From contig NZ_JACBZA010000001.1 in the NCBI RefSeq assembly GCF_013408535.1, positions 2,068,850-2,132,849 of the forward strand: a DNA stretch of 64,000 bases, written 5' to 3'. The position numbers and the translations under genes are program-made. This document shows positions 24,985 through 37,938 of the stretch, in pieces; the stretch's first letter is position 1, and each line of letters opens with the position of its first letter. Source of the stretch: Actinopolymorpha cephalotaxi. Its GTDB lineage: Bacteria; Actinomycetota; Actinomycetes; Propionibacteriales; Actinopolymorphaceae. The notes below the pieces were generated by a model. The model saw nothing but the letters and a program-made list of their open reading frames with translations, was not told where the DNA came from and ran no database searches.

Positions 24985-27185
24985 TGGCAGATCCCGCGAC
25001 CTATCGACCCACACCCGGCTCGGTTCCCGACCAGCCGGGCGTCTACCGATTCTCCGACCCCCGGGGCCGGGTGATCTATGTCGGCAAGGCCAAGAGCCTG
25101 CGCTCCCGGCTCGGGTCGTACTTCCAGGATCTCGCCGCCCTCCACCCGCGCACCCAGGCGATGGTGCAGACCGCCGCCAAGGTCGAGTGGACGGTGGTCA
25201 ACACCGAGGTCGAGGCGCTGCAGCTGGAGTACTCCTGGATCAAGGAGTACGACCCGCGGTTCAACGTCAAGTACCGCGACGACAAGAGCTACCCCTGGCT
25301 GGCGGTCACGCTGGACGAGGAGTTCCCGCGGCTGCAGGTGATGCGCGGCAGCAAGCGCAAGGGGGTGCGCTACTTCGGCCCGTACTCCCACGCCTGGGCG
25401 ATCCGGGAGACGCTCGACCTGCTGCTGCGGGTGTTCCCGGCGCGCACCTGCTCCAAGGGCGTGTTCAACCGCGCCGGCCAGATCGGGCGGCCGTGCCTGC
25501 TCGGCTACATCGGCAAGTGCTCCGCGCCCTGCGTCGGCCGGGTCACCCCGGAGGAACACCGGGAGATCGTCGAGGACTTCTGCGACTTCATGGCCGGGCA
25601 CGCCGCGCCCTACATCCGGCGGGTCGAGCGCGAGATGCGCCAGGCCTCCTCCGACCAGGAGTTCGAACGCGCCGCCAAGTTGCGCGACGACCTCAAGGCC
25701 CTCGAACGCGCGCTGGAGAAGAACACCGTGGTGCTGGCCGACGGCACCGACGCCGACGTGGTGGCCCTGGCCGAGGACCAGCTCGAGGCCGCCGTCCAGG
25801 TGTTCCACGTGCGCGGCGGGCGGATCCGCGGCCAGCGCGGCTGGGTCGCCGACAAGACCGACGACGCCGAGACCGGTGAGCTGGTGGAGCGGCTGCTCAT
25901 CCAGCTGTACGGCGGGGAGGGCGGGGAGTCCGTTCCCCGCGAGGTGCTGGTGCCGGCCCTGCCCGCCGACGACGCGGCGCTGGCCGACTGGCTGACCGAA
26001 CGCCGGGGTTCCCGGGTCGACCTGCGGGTGCCCCAGCGCGGCGACAAGAAGTCGCTGATGGAGACCGTGGCGCGCAACGCCCACCAGGCGCTCGGGCTGC
26101 ACAAGACCAAGCGGGCCAGCGACCTGACCACCCGCAGCCGGGCGCTGCAGGAGATCCAGGACGCGCTCGGCCTGTCCGAGGCACCGCTGCGGATCGAGTG
26201 CTACGACATCTCCAACCTGCAGGGCTCGGACGTCGTGGCGTCCATGGTGGTGTTCGAGGACGGCCTGCCACGCAAGAGCGACTACCGCCGGTTCACGGTG
26301 CGCGCCCGCGGCCGCGACAACGGCTCCAACGACGTCGCGTCCATCCACGAGGTCATCACCCGGCGGTTCCAGCGTTACCTCGACGAGCACGCCGAGACCG
26401 GTGACGTCGGTGCGGCCTCGCCCACCGACTCCGAGGACGCGGAGGTAACGGGTGAGTCCAACGGCACCCCCGGCTCCAGCGGCGCCGCCGGACGGACGAA
26501 CGGCGCCGCTACCGGCGTACCAGCGGGGATCGACCCGGAGACCGGACGGCAGCGCAGGTTCGCCTACGCACCCGGGCTCCTCGTCGTCGACGGCGGACCG
26601 CCGCAGGTCGCCGCGGCCGCCCGGGCGATGGACGAACTGGGCATCGACGACGTACCCGTCTGCGGGCTGGCCAAGCGACTCGAGGAGGTGTGGCTGCCCG
26701 GGCAGGAGGATCCGGTCATCCTGCCGCGGACCAGCGAGGGCCTCTATCTCCTCCAGCGCGTCCGCGACGAGGCACACCGGTTCGCGATCACGTTCCACCG
26801 CCAGCGGCGGTCGAAGTCGATGATCGAGAGCCTGCTGGACGACGTACCCGGGCTCGGCGCGACCCGGCGCAAGGCGCTGTTGCGGAAGTTCGGGTCGCTC
26901 AAGCGGTTGCGGGCCGCGACGGCCGAGGAGGTGGCGGAGGTGCCCGGCATCGGCATGCGTACGGCCGAGTCCGTGGTGGCGGCGCTGCACCAGCCCGAGC
27001 GGGCCGGCGGCCGGCCGGCGATCAACACCGCCACCGGTGAGATCCTGGACGACGCGCCGGAGCCGGCGCGGGACGATCAGGCAGAGCGGGACGATCAGGC
27101 GGAACGCACCGACCCGCCGTCGCCGGCCGCCGACGACGACGCGATGATGCGACCTTCTCGCACCTACCCGGGGAGTAACCGATGA
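24984..27185 (+). CDS. uvrC: Excinuclease ABC subunit C
   Basis: 733 residues. UvrC makes both incisions around DNA lesions loaded by UvrAB. Domains in order: GIY-YIG nuclease ([22 protein letters not shown]) at about 12-95, Cys-rich segment ending [13 protein letters not shown] near 180, UvrB-binding UVR motif ([20 protein letters not shown]), RNase H-like endonuclease ([23 protein letters not shown], later VVDGGPPQV) and a C-terminal helix-hairpin-helix pair ([29 protein letters not shown]). The nuclease domain carries an acidic/Gly/Ser/Thr insertion at about 470-515, and the tail holds two DDQAER repeats. It starts the uvrC-rapZ-yvcK block; its stop overlaps rapZ. Confidence 0.97.
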   Translation: MADPATYRPTPGSVPDQPGVYRFSDPRGRVIYVGKAKSLRSRLGSYFQDLAALHPRTQAMVQTAAKVEWTVVNTEVEALQLEYSWIKEYDPRFNVKYRDDKSYPWLAVTLDEEFPRLQVMRGSKRKGVRYFGPYSHAWAIRETLDLLLRVFPARTCSKGVFNRAGQIGRPCLLGYIGKCSAPCVGRVTPEEHREIVEDFCDFMAGHAAPYIRRVEREMRQASSDQEFERAAKLRDDLKALERALEKNTVVLADGTDADVVALAEDQLEAAVQVFHVRGGRIRGQRGWVADKTDDAETGELVERLLIQLYGGEGGESVPREVLVPALPADDAALADWLTERRGSRVDLRVPQRGDKKSLMETVARNAHQALGLHKTKRASDLTTRSRALQEIQDALGLSEAPLRIECYDISNLQGSDVVASMVVFEDGLPRKSDYRRFTVRARGRDNGSNDVASIHEVITRRFQRYLDEHAETGDVGAASPTDSEDAEVTGESNGTPGSSGAAGRTNGAATGVPAGIDPETGRQRRFAYAPGLLVVDGGPPQVAAAARAMDELGIDDVPVCGLAKRLEEVWLPGQEDPVILPRTSEGLYLLQRVRDEAHRFAITFHRQRRSKSMIESLLDDVPGLGATRRKALLRKFGSLKRLRAATAEEVAEVPGIGMRTAESVVAALHQPERAGGRPAINTATGEILDDAPEPARDDQAERDDQAERTDPPSPAADDDAMMRPSRTYPGSNR

Positions 27186-28051
27186 CGACAGACCCTCCTG
27201 AGCTGGTCCTCGTCTCCGGCATGTCCGGAGCCGGGCGCAGCGCGGCCGCGCACGTCCTGGAGGACCTCGGATGGTTCGTCGTCGACAACCTCCCGCCCGA
27301 GCTCCTGCCCACGATCGTCAAGCTGGTCGGCGGCGGCGACCGGTCGGTCTCCCGGATCGCGGTGGTCGTCGACGTCCGCTCCGGCTCGTTCTTCGCCGCC
27401 CTGCAGGGCGCGCTGGAGGCGCTGCGGGCCCGTGACGTACGCCCGATGTTGTTGTTCCTGGAAGCCGGCGACGAGGTGCTAGTCCGCCGGTACGAAAGTG
27501 TGCGGAGGCCGCACCCGCTGCAGGGTGACGGCCGGGTCCTGGACGGCATCGCCCGCGAACGCGAGGCACTGCGCGAGCTGCGTGCCGACGCCGACCTGGT
27601 CATCGACACCTCCAACCTCAACGTCCACCAGCTCGCGGCGAAGATCGTGAACGCGTTCGGCGCCGAGGACGACAAGGCACTCCAGGCCACGATCGTGTCG
27701 TTCGGCTACAAGTACGGCATCCCGGTCGACGCAGACCTCGTGGTCGACTGCCGCTTCCTGCCCAACCCGCACTGGCAGCCGGAGCTGCGGCCGCGGACGG
27801 GTTTGGACCCGGAGGTTCGGGAGTACGTCCTGAAGCAGGAAGACGCGCTGCCGTTCCTCGACCAGTACGAAGGCCTGGTGACCCTGCTGGCGCGGGGGTA
27901 TCTGCGGGAGGGGAAACGGTTCGCGACGATCGCGGTCGGATGCACCGGCGGCAAGCACCGGAGTGTGGCGATGGCGGAGGAACTCGGCTCGAGGCTGCGG
28001 GAGCACGGCATCGGCAACCTCGTCCTGCACCGTGACCTGGGGCGCGAATGA
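27182..28051 (+). CDS. rapZ: RapZ/YvcJ family nucleotide-binding protein
   Basis: 289 residues. The P-loop reads GMSGAGRS, with Arg instead of the usual Lys, a variant shared by actinobacterial relatives as I recall. [11 protein letters not shown] follows, and the C-terminal domain contains [11 protein letters not shown]. In enterobacteria RapZ binds small RNAs and glucosamine-6-phosphate; in Gram-positives YvcJ binds nucleotides and affects competence and growth, and its role in actinomycetes is unsettled. It overlaps uvrC and yvcK by four bases on either side, giving strict translational coupling. Confidence 0.95.
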   Translation: MTTDPPELVLVSGMSGAGRSAAAHVLEDLGWFVVDNLPPELLPTIVKLVGGGDRSVSRIAVVVDVRSGSFFAALQGALEALRARDVRPMLLFLEAGDEVLVRRYESVRRPHPLQGDGRVLDGIAREREALRELRADADLVIDTSNLNVHQLAAKIVNAFGAEDDKALQATIVSFGYKYGIPVDADLVVDCRFLPNPHWQPELRPRTGLDPEVREYVLKQEDALPFLDQYEGLVTLLARGYLREGKRFATIAVGCTGGKHRSVAMAEELGSRLREHGIGNLVLHRDLGRE

Positions 28052-29103
28052 GCTCGCTCCAGGGGACGGAGCAGGCGGGCGGCGGGCCGAAGGTCGTCGC
28101 GCTCGGCGGCGGGCACGGCCTGTCCGCGTCCCTGTCGGCGCTGCGCCAGGTCACCGAGCGGCTCACCGCGGTGGTGACGGTGGCCGACGACGGCGGTTCC
28201 TCCGGTCGGTTGCGTTCGGAGTTCGGCGTGCTTCCGCCCGGTGATCTGCGGCAGGCACTGGCCGCTCTGTGCGGCGACGACGAATGGGGACGTACGTGGG
28301 CCGAGGTGCTGCAGCACCGGTTCGCCAGCGACGGTGAGCTGTCCGGGCACGCGGTCGGCAACCTGCTCATCGTGGCGCTGTGGGAACGCCTGGCGCAGCG
28401 ATCCTCCGGCTCCGTCCCGGGCCCGCCTGGTACGCCTGATACGCCTGGTACGGAAGCCGGCACGGGGATGCCGGCGGACCGGCATGTCGCCGGCCTGGAC
28501 TGGGTGGCCCGGCTGCTCGGCGCCCGTGGCCGGGTGCTGCCGATGTGCGCCGTCCCGTTGCGGATCACCGCCCAGGTCGACGGTCTCGATCCGGCGAACC
28601 CCGCGCTGGTGGAGACGGTGCGCGGCCAGTCGGAGGTGGCGAGCACCCCGGGCCGGGTCCGGAGCGTGGCACTGGAGCCGCCCGACCCGCCGGCCTGTCC
28701 GGAAGCGGTAGCGGCCGTCCGCGAGGCCGACGGCGTGGTGCTCGGGCCGGGCTCGTGGTTCACCAGCGTTCTCGTTCACCTGCTGGTCCCCGAGCTGGCG
28801 GCGGCGTTGCACGAGACGAAGGCGCGCCGCATCCTTACTCTCAACCTCGCACCGCAGGCGGGGGAGACGCGCGGGTTCTCGCCCGAGCGGCACCTGGAGG
28901 TGCTCGCCGCGCACGCTCCTGACCTGCGCGTGGACGTCGTGGTGGCCGACGACGCGTTCGTCGCCGACCATCCGGCACTGGTCGACGCGACCACCCGGCT
29001 CGGCGCCGAACTCGTGCTGGCCGACGTCGCCTGGACCGACGGTTCGCCCAAGCATGATCCTCAGCGACTCGCCCGTGTGTATGCCAAAGTGTTATCGTCG
29101 TGA
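28048..29103 (+). CDS. yvcK: YvcK/CofD-like gluconeogenesis factor
   Basis: 351 residues with the UDP-sugar binding fold: VVALGGGHGLSASLSALR at the start and VVTVADDGGSSGRLR near residue 50. PPGDLRQALAAL and GPGSWFTSVL follow. YvcK proteins bind UDP-GlcNAc-type sugars and are needed for growth on gluconeogenic carbon and for cell-wall synthesis and shape. A Pro/Gly/Thr insertion (around 28420-28470) interrupts the middle of the fold and probably forms a surface loop. ATGA overlap with rapZ is seen. An 87-bp gap separates it from whiA. Confidence 0.95.
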   Translation: MSSLQGTEQAGGGPKVVALGGGHGLSASLSALRQVTERLTAVVTVADDGGSSGRLRSEFGVLPPGDLRQALAALCGDDEWGRTWAEVLQHRFASDGELSGHAVGNLLIVALWERLAQRSSGSVPGPPGTPDTPGTEAGTGMPADRHVAGLDWVARLLGARGRVLPMCAVPLRITAQVDGLDPANPALVETVRGQSEVASTPGRVRSVALEPPDPPACPEAVAAVREADGVVLGPGSWFTSVLVHLLVPELAAALHETKARRILTLNLAPQAGETRGFSPERHLEVLAAHAPDLRVDVVVADDAFVADHPALVDATTRLGAELVLADVAWTDGSPKHDPQRLARVYAKVLSS

Positions 29104-29190
29104 CTCTGGGTAGCGAAAGATGATCCTGAGAAGCCTCACCGGCTCGACCCATTCGCGGTACGAATTCCCCTTTCGTGGCAGGATCGGGCC

Positions 29191-32598
<3,408 letters not shown>

Positions 32599-32601
32599 AC
32601 A

Positions 32602-33414
32602 GTGGCGACGAAGCAGACCGGCGGCCGCAGGGTGCTGATGGCCGGCAACTGGAAGATGAACCTCGATCACCGCGAGGCAGTCCACCTGGTCCAGAAGCTC
32701 ACCTGGATCCTGCAGGACAAGAAGCACGACTACGAACGCGTCGAGGTGGCCGTGCTGCCGGCGTTCACCGCGATCCGGTCGGTGCAGACGCTGATCGACG
32801 GCGACAAGCTCCACCTGGTGCACGGTGCGCAGGACATCAGCCAGTACGACAAGGGCGCCTACACCGGGGACGTCTCCGGTGAGATGCTCGCCAAGCTGGG
32901 CTGCAGGTACGTCCTCGTCGGGCACTCCGAGCGCCGGCAGTACCACAACGAGGACGACCAGCTCGTCAACGCCAAGGTGCAGGCCGCGTTCCGGCACGGC
33001 CTGGTGCCGATCCTGTGTGTCGGCGAGGGCCTGGAGGTCCGGCGCGAGGGACGCCAGGTCGAGCACGCCGTCGGCCAGGTGCAAGCAGCACTTGACGGTC
33101 TGAAGGCCGAGCAGGTCGCCGACATCGTGATCGCGTACGAGCCGGTGTGGGCGATCGGCACCGGTGAGGTGGCCACGCCCGAGGACGCGCAGGAGGTCTG
33201 CGCGGCCATCCGGCAGGCGGTCGCCGACCGTTACGACGCCAACGTCGCGGACGCGGTGCGGGTGCTCTACGGCGGGTCGGTGAAGGCGGCCAACTCGGCC
33301 GGCATCATGGCCCAGCCCGACGTCGACGGCGCTCTGGTCGGCGGGGCGAGCCTGGACCCGGAGGAGTTCGCCGGGATCTGCCGTTACCACGAGCTGCCCA
33401 ACCTGCCTTCCTGA
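32602..33414 (+). CDS. tpiA: Triosephosphate isomerase
   Basis: 270 residues, GTG start. The N-terminal AGNWKMN carries the catalytic Lys, VGHSERRQ the His and the active-site signature [11 protein letters not shown] the catalytic Glu; YGGSVKAAN binds phosphate. It interconverts dihydroxyacetone phosphate and glyceraldehyde-3-phosphate. In many actinomycetes secG follows directly; here the order breaks after this gene and secG is 17 kb away. Confidence 0.98.
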   Translation: MATKQTGGRRVLMAGNWKMNLDHREAVHLVQKLTWILQDKKHDYERVEVAVLPAFTAIRSVQTLIDGDKLHLVHGAQDISQYDKGAYTGDVSGEMLAKLGCRYVLVGHSERRQYHNEDDQLVNAKVQAAFRHGLVPILCVGEGLEVRREGRQVEHAVGQVQAALDGLKAEQVADIVIAYEPVWAIGTGEVATPEDAQEVCAAIRQAVADRYDANVADAVRVLYGGSVKAANSAGIMAQPDVDGALVGGASLDPEEFAGICRYHELPNLPS

Positions 33415-33489
33415 GCAGGGAATCACCGTGGTCGCTTGCCCTGGTCGTCGCACGTGGTGACCGACCCGGTGATCGACCCGGTGAGTGAC

Positions 33490-34653
33490 ATGCCCGAACG
33501 CCCGTACGTCGTCGCCAGTGCGGCCCAGTCGGTGGACGGTTACCTGGACGACAGTGCCGACGCCCGGCTGGTCCTGTCCGGTGAGGCGGACCTGGACCGG
33601 GTGGACGACGTACGGGCCGGGTGCGACGCGATCCTGGTCGGTGCGCACACCGTCCGGCGGGACGACCCGCGACTGCTGGTCCGGTCCTCCGAACGCCGGC
33701 AGGCGCGGGTGGCGGCCGGTCTTCCACCGAACCCGGCCAAGGTGGTGCTCACCCGTTCCGGCGACCTCGACCCCGGTGCGGCGTTCTTCACCGCCGGTCC
33801 GGAGACGACGCCGCGGCTCGTCTACGCCTCCGCCGGCTCGGCCGCGGAGCTGCGTGCGCGACTGGGCTCCACGGCCACGGTCGTCGACACCGACGACCTG
33901 GTTGGCGATTTGGCAGGCGACCTGAGTGGCGGCCCTTCGGACGGGGTGGACCTCACCGCGGTGCTCGCCGACCTGCATCGGCGCGGCGTGCGCCGCCTGC
34001 TGGTCGAGGGTGGTTCGCGCATCCTCACCGCGTTCCTCGCCGCGGATCTGGTGGACGAACTGCACCTGGTGGTCGCGCCGTTCTTCGTCGGCGACCCGGA
34101 CGCGCCCCGACTGGTCGGTGCGGGCGACTTCCCGCACGGGCCGGGCAACCGGATGCGGCTGGCCGAGGTACGCCAGGTCGGTGACGTGATGCTGGCCCGC
34201 TACCTGCTCGCGGCCGCCGACGACTTCTGGCTGCGGCGGGCGATCGAGCTGTCCCGCGCCTGCCCGCCCACCGAGTCGGCGTACGCGGTGGGTGCGGTGG
34301 TCGTCGACGACACCGGACACGAGATCGCCACCGGCTACTCCCGGGAGACCGGCCCGCGCGAGCACGCCGAGGAGGTCGCGCTGAGCCGGGTCGACCCGGC
34401 CGACCCGCGGCTGGCCGCGGCCACGATGTACACCAGCCTGGAGCCCTGCAGCGCCCGCGCCTCCCATCCCGTGCCCTGCGCGGACCTGATCATCCGCGCG
34501 GGCATCCGCCGGGTGGTGCTCGCCTGGCGCGAACCCGCGCTGTTCGTCGACTGCCACGGCGTGGAACGCCTGCGCGACGCGGGCGTCGAGGTGGTGGAGC
34601 TACCCGAGCTCGCCCCGCTGGTCCGCGAGGTCAACGCCCACCTCTTCGACTAG
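33490..34653 (+). CDS. RibD-type fusion with reversed domain order (reductase then deaminase)
   Basis: 387 residues. Residues 1 to about 225 are a RibD_C/dihydrofolate-reductase-like domain (VVASAAQSVDGYLDD, LVGAHTVRRDDPRLLVR, LVEGGSRILTAFL, LVVAPFFVGD). Residues about 236-387 are a cytidine-deaminase-fold domain with zinc ligands His292 in HAE, Cys320 in EPCS and Cys330 in VPCAD. Bifunctional RibD of riboflavin synthesis has the deaminase first, so the order here is swapped. All zinc ligands are present, so the enzyme is probably active in riboflavin or a related pterin/nucleoside pathway. ATG 33490 has a weak GGTGAG site; GTG 33481 is an alternative. Its TAG stop overlaps the TAG stop of the convergent gene in one CTAG. 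Confidence 0.82.
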   Translation: MPERPYVVASAAQSVDGYLDDSADARLVLSGEADLDRVDDVRAGCDAILVGAHTVRRDDPRLLVRSSERRQARVAAGLPPNPAKVVLTRSGDLDPGAAFFTAGPETTPRLVYASAGSAAELRARLGSTATVVDTDDLVGDLAGDLSGGPSDGVDLTAVLADLHRRGVRRLLVEGGSRILTAFLAADLVDELHLVVAPFFVGDPDAPRLVGAGDFPHGPGNRMRLAEVRQVGDVMLARYLLAAADDFWLRRAIELSRACPPTESAYAVGAVVVDDTGHEIATGYSRETGPREHAEEVALSRVDPADPRLAAATMYTSLEPCSARASHPVPCADLIIRAGIRRVVLAWREPALFVDCHGVERLRDAGVEVVELPELAPLVREVNAHLFD

Positions 34654-35069
34654 GAGATGGCGTTCCGGGCCTCCTCCCGAACGGGGTGGAGGTACTCAAC
34701 GGGCTTGCCGATCCTGGTGGCGTAGGCGATCTCGCGGTTGGTGGACTCTCCGACGTAGCCGCCGACGTTCAGCACCAGCACCTCGTCGGCCAGGTCGATC
34801 TTCCGCAGATGCAGCGCGCCGAGCCGCGCCTTCAGCTCGTCCACCTCGCCCGCGCCGTCCGCCCCGAACAGGTCACCGTCGGCCCTGGTGTCACAGCCGA
34901 TCGACAGGACGATCACGCTGGCCAGGGTGAGCCGAAGGTTCTGCCGGCGGAACTCCTCGTAGAACCTCGTGGAGCCGCACAGGACCACGATCCGCGGCCG
35001 GTCGCCGCCGAAGTCGCGCACCAGGTCGTGATGCTCGGCGCACTCGGCCGAGTCGTGGGCAGAGCTCAT
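34650..35069 (-). CDS. Nucleoside 2-deoxyribosyltransferase-like protein
   Basis: 139 residues. The start IVVLCGSTRFYEEF and the C-terminal LADEVLVLNVGGYVGESTNREIAYATRIGKPV give a Rossmann-like nucleotide-binding fold seen in phage and actinobacterial proteins annotated as 2-deoxyribosyltransferase-like. The GES-x-x-E segment would hold the catalytic Glu, which is inference. ATG 35069 has GGAAGGGA upstream. It is convergent with the RibD-type gene and shares its stop region. Its proximity to a deaminase/reductase hints at nucleotide or flavin salvage, without proof. Confidence 0.65.
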   Translation of the reverse strand: MSSAHDSAECAEHHDLVRDFGGDRPRIVVLCGSTRFYEEFRRQNLRLTLASVIVLSIGCDTRADGDLFGADGAGEVDELKARLGALHLRKIDLADEVLVLNVGGYVGESTNREIAYATRIGKPVEYLHPVREEARNAIS

Positions 35070-35152
35070 TGCGTGTCGTCCCTTCCGTACGGCCCGCGCC
35101 GAGGCTTCTCCGCCGGCGCGGTCCGTGCCGGTGCCGGACCGGCGCCTCCGCA

Positions 35153-36649
35153 TTATCGCCAGTCGGTGTTCGATGCAGGTTTCCGGCTGCGGCCGAGGGC
35201 GATTCGCACCACGACCGCGGTGTACGCGCAGAGCACGGCGAGCCCGCCCCACCACGGGAGCGGGAAGTACCCGGCCGACGGCGCGTAGTGCGCGGTCACC
35301 TGCGGATACCTCACCATCGTCTGCTGGACGGCGAAGCCCGCGGCCGGGGTGAGCCGCAGCAGCCACTCCGACACCGTGTCCGGCAGCAGCGGGACCGCGG
35401 TGACGGCGTAGGGCACGGCGATCAGCGACGAACCGACGAGGATCGCCGCCCAGCCGCGCCGCAGCAGCACACCGAGTCCGTACGTGAGCATCGCGCACAG
35501 CGCGAGCACCGCCGCGACTCCGACGCTCACCCGCGCGCCGGTCGCGGCGGACACCGGCTGTACGGGGATGCCGCTGCCCTCGAGGATCACCAGCCCCACC
35601 GGGAGGGTGACGCCGACAGCGACCAGACCGGTGACGAAGGTGGCTGCCCCGAGGACGGCCGCCTGGGCGGCGATCACGCGTCGGGAGCCCATGCCAGGAG
35701 CCGTACGGGCGCCGTAGCGGCCCGCGACGACGATCACGACGATCAGTGCGACCGTCAGGCCGAGCAGGATCATCGCGACGGCCGGCACGCCCTCCTCACT
35801 GCGTGGGCCGATGTCGCCGGTGCCACTGACCGTGACACCGCCGTCGTGCCGCACCGCTCCGGACGGGTGGTGGTCCTTCTCCCAGTCGGTCTCGTTCATC
35901 CGGCCGACCGGGCTGCTGACCCAGGAGCCGGTGGCACTGCCCTCGACGGTGACATGGTCGAACGTGCCGACGGCCTGGGTGAACCGGACCTCCTCGATCG
36001 CACCGCCGAGGCCGACCTTGCGGAGGGTCAGGTCGCCGGGGGAGGTGGCGAAGAGCCCGACCTGCACGGTGTTCGGCAGCCCGGCGAGTTTCACCGTCCC
36101 GACGGTGTGCCACCGCCGGCCGTCGGTGGACTCGGCGCCGGTGATGGTGCCGGCCGAGCGGGTGAGGCGCAGCCAGCGCGGGGACCGCTCCGATACGCCG
36201 CCCACGCTTCCGGCGACGTCGTGCTCGTAGTCGTACTGGAAGCGCACGCCGTGGCTGCCGGTCATCATCAGCGCCGCGTACGGCGAGCCCTGCCGCAACC
36301 CGTCCTTGACGATGATTCCGGCCTTCGCCCACGGCACGAGGCCGGACACGATCTGGTCGTGGTTCGGCGGAGGGTAGGTGATCGTCCCCGTCATCGAGGT
36401 CATCCGGACCGTGATGCTGCCCTCGGGCCCCAGGTCACGATGCAGGAACCAGAACCTGTCGCTGACGGTGGAACCGTCGCCGGCGACGGGAACGGACGGG
36501 CAGGGGCCAGGGTCGCAGGACGAGCGGTTGGCGAGGCAGACCAGCAGGCCGACGGAGATGACGGTGAGGGCTGCGGCGGCCAGGGCGACGAGCCGGCCAG
36601 GGTGGCAGAACGCGGTCCACTCCCGCCGAAGGAGTTCGGTGGTCGACAT
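35153..36649 (-). CDS. ABC-2 permease-like membrane protein with large extracellular lectin-like domain
   Basis: 498 residues. One membrane segment near 20-40 is followed by about 250 extracellular residues with a concanavalin/LamG or DUF1349-like pattern (AGIIVKDGL, VRFQYDYEH, SPRWLRLTRSAGTITGAES, VQVGLFATSP). Five to six further membrane segments follow, at about 285-480. The N-terminal LLRREWTAFCHPGR is typical of ABC permease subunits that recruit a separate ATPase, but no ATPase gene is adjacent. It is divergent from a histidine kinase/response regulator pair across an 86-bp gap, so that system may control it in response to envelope stress or antibiotics (inference). Confidence 0.65.
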   Translation of the reverse strand: MSTTELLRREWTAFCHPGRLVALAAAALTVISVGLLVCLANRSSCDPGPCPSVPVAGDGSTVSDRFWFLHRDLGPEGSITVRMTSMTGTITYPPPNHDQIVSGLVPWAKAGIIVKDGLRQGSPYAALMMTGSHGVRFQYDYEHDVAGSVGGVSERSPRWLRLTRSAGTITGAESTDGRRWHTVGTVKLAGLPNTVQVGLFATSPGDLTLRKVGLGGAIEEVRFTQAVGTFDHVTVEGSATGSWVSSPVGRMNETDWEKDHHPSGAVRHDGGVTVSGTGDIGPRSEEGVPAVAMILLGLTVALIVVIVVAGRYGARTAPGMGSRRVIAAQAAVLGAATFVTGLVAVGVTLPVGLVILEGSGIPVQPVSAATGARVSVGVAAVLALCAMLTYGLGVLLRRGWAAILVGSSLIAVPYAVTAVPLLPDTVSEWLLRLTPAAGFAVQQTMVRYPQVTAHYAPSAGYFPLPWWGGLAVLCAYTAVVVRIALGRSRKPASNTDWR

Positions 36650-36735
36650 GCCGTCGGTTCTACGAGGCAGTGGGTAACACGGCCCGAACCGATGCTGTCA
36701 TGCCGCTGTTAGGTGGTGCCGGGCATGCTGGTGGC

Positions 36736-37938
36736 ATGACCAGGCTTCGCGGCGGAACGGTGGGCGTGCGCTTCACGATCCTGTACGCGGTGGTGTTCCT
36801 CCTGTCCGGCGCCGGGTTGCTGGGCCTGACCCTGCTCCTCTCCGACGTCAGCATGAGCAGGTCGGTCCCGGCCGGGGGTGTTCCGGGCGGGAATCCCCCC
36901 GCCCAGGACAGCCTCGCCGTGGCGCAGCAGCGCATCCGGCAGCTGGAGGACCAGCTGGGCGCGGTGCACACACAGCAGTCCCGCCAGTTCCTGGTGGCCT
37001 CGCTGATGGCGCTGCTCGTGATGGCGGTCGCCGCGTTGCTACTCGGTCGGGTGCTGGCCAGGCGTGTTCTGCGGCCGTTGCGGCTCATCACGAGTGCCAC
37101 GCAGCGCATCTCCGCCGACAGCCTGGATCGGCGGCTGGGCGTGTCCGGTCCGGCCGACGAGGTGAAGGAACTCGCCGACACCATCGACGGCTTGCTCGGT
37201 CGGCTCGAGGCGTCGTTCACCGCGCAACGTCGCTTCGTCGCCAACTCCTCCCACGACCTCCGGACACCGCTGGCGACGATGCGGGCGTCGCTGGACGTCG
37301 CGGTCGCCAAGCCGGACCCTCCCGCCTCGACGGTGGCACTCGCGGAACGTCTGCGGACCCAGCTCGATCGGGTCGATCACCTGCTGGACGGCTTCCTCGT
37401 ACTGGCGCGGGCGCAGCACGGCCCGCTGCCCGACACCGCCGTGGTGGATCTCGGCGGGCTGATCGACGGCGCGCTGAGCGAAAGAGCAGCCGACGTACAG
37501 GGGAAGCGGCTGCGGGTGACGGCGGACCTTCGGCCGGGGACGGCGATCCAGGGCAGCCCGGCGCTGCTGGCGCGGCTGGTGGGCAACGTCGTCGACAACG
37601 CCGTGACCCACAACGAGGACGGCGGGTGGATCGCGATCACCGGGTCCGCCGGCGAGCAGGAGACGGTGTTCGCCGTCGAGACCGGCGGGCTGGTCCTCGA
37701 CCAGCGGGAGGTCGACCGGCTGACGCACCCCTTCGAGCGGCTCGGCGGCGAGCGTACCGGCTCCTCGGGTCTGGGTCTGTCCATCGTGGCCGCTGTCGCC
37801 GCCGCACACGGCGGCCGGCTCGCGCTGTTCGCCCGGCCGGAGGGCGGCCTGCGGGTGTCGGTCACCCTCCCGGCGAGGTCTGCCGACCACCGCGCGACCA
37901 TTCTTCCGGCGAACGTCGCGGGGGTTCCGGTGGCATGA
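36736..37938 (+). CDS. Sensor histidine kinase (HAMP-type)
   Basis: 400 residues. Two membrane segments, about 12-35 and 90-115, enclose a short extracellular loop with a coiled-coil stretch (VAQQRIRQLEDQLGAVHTQQ). A HAMP domain follows. The phospho-acceptor is His173 in SSHDLRTPLATM (Asp replaces the usual Glu). The catalytic domain has NVVDNAVTHN and GSSGLGLSIVAAVAAAHGG. The small sensor loop suggests membrane-embedded sensing, as in Gram-positive intramembrane-type kinases. ATG 36736 is chosen. The stop overlaps the response regulator start. Confidence 0.92.
   Translation: MTRLRGGTVGVRFTILYAVVFLLSGAGLLGLTLLLSDVSMSRSVPAGGVPGGNPPAQDSLAVAQQRIRQLEDQLGAVHTQQSRQFLVASLMALLVMAVAALLLGRVLARRVLRPLRLITSATQRISADSLDRRLGVSGPADEVKELADTIDGLLGRLEASFTAQRRFVANSSHDLRTPLATMRASLDVAVAKPDPPASTVALAERLRTQLDRVDHLLDGFLVLARAQHGPLPDTAVVDLGGLIDGALSERAADVQGKRLRVTADLRPGTAIQGSPALLARLVGNVVDNAVTHNEDGGWIAITGSAGEQETVFAVETGGLVLDQREVDRLTHPFERLGGERTGSSGLGLSIVAAVAAAHGGRLALFARPEGGLRVSVTLPARSADHRATILPANVAGVPVA

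Noticed and set aside
22659-26990. Very long open frame on the minus strand opposite larA and uvrC
   Set aside because: Composition is His/Arg/Gln/Gly-rich shadow sequence with no domain, while the plus strand encodes clear uxaA, larA, Rieske and uvrC genes. High GC makes long antisense frames common.
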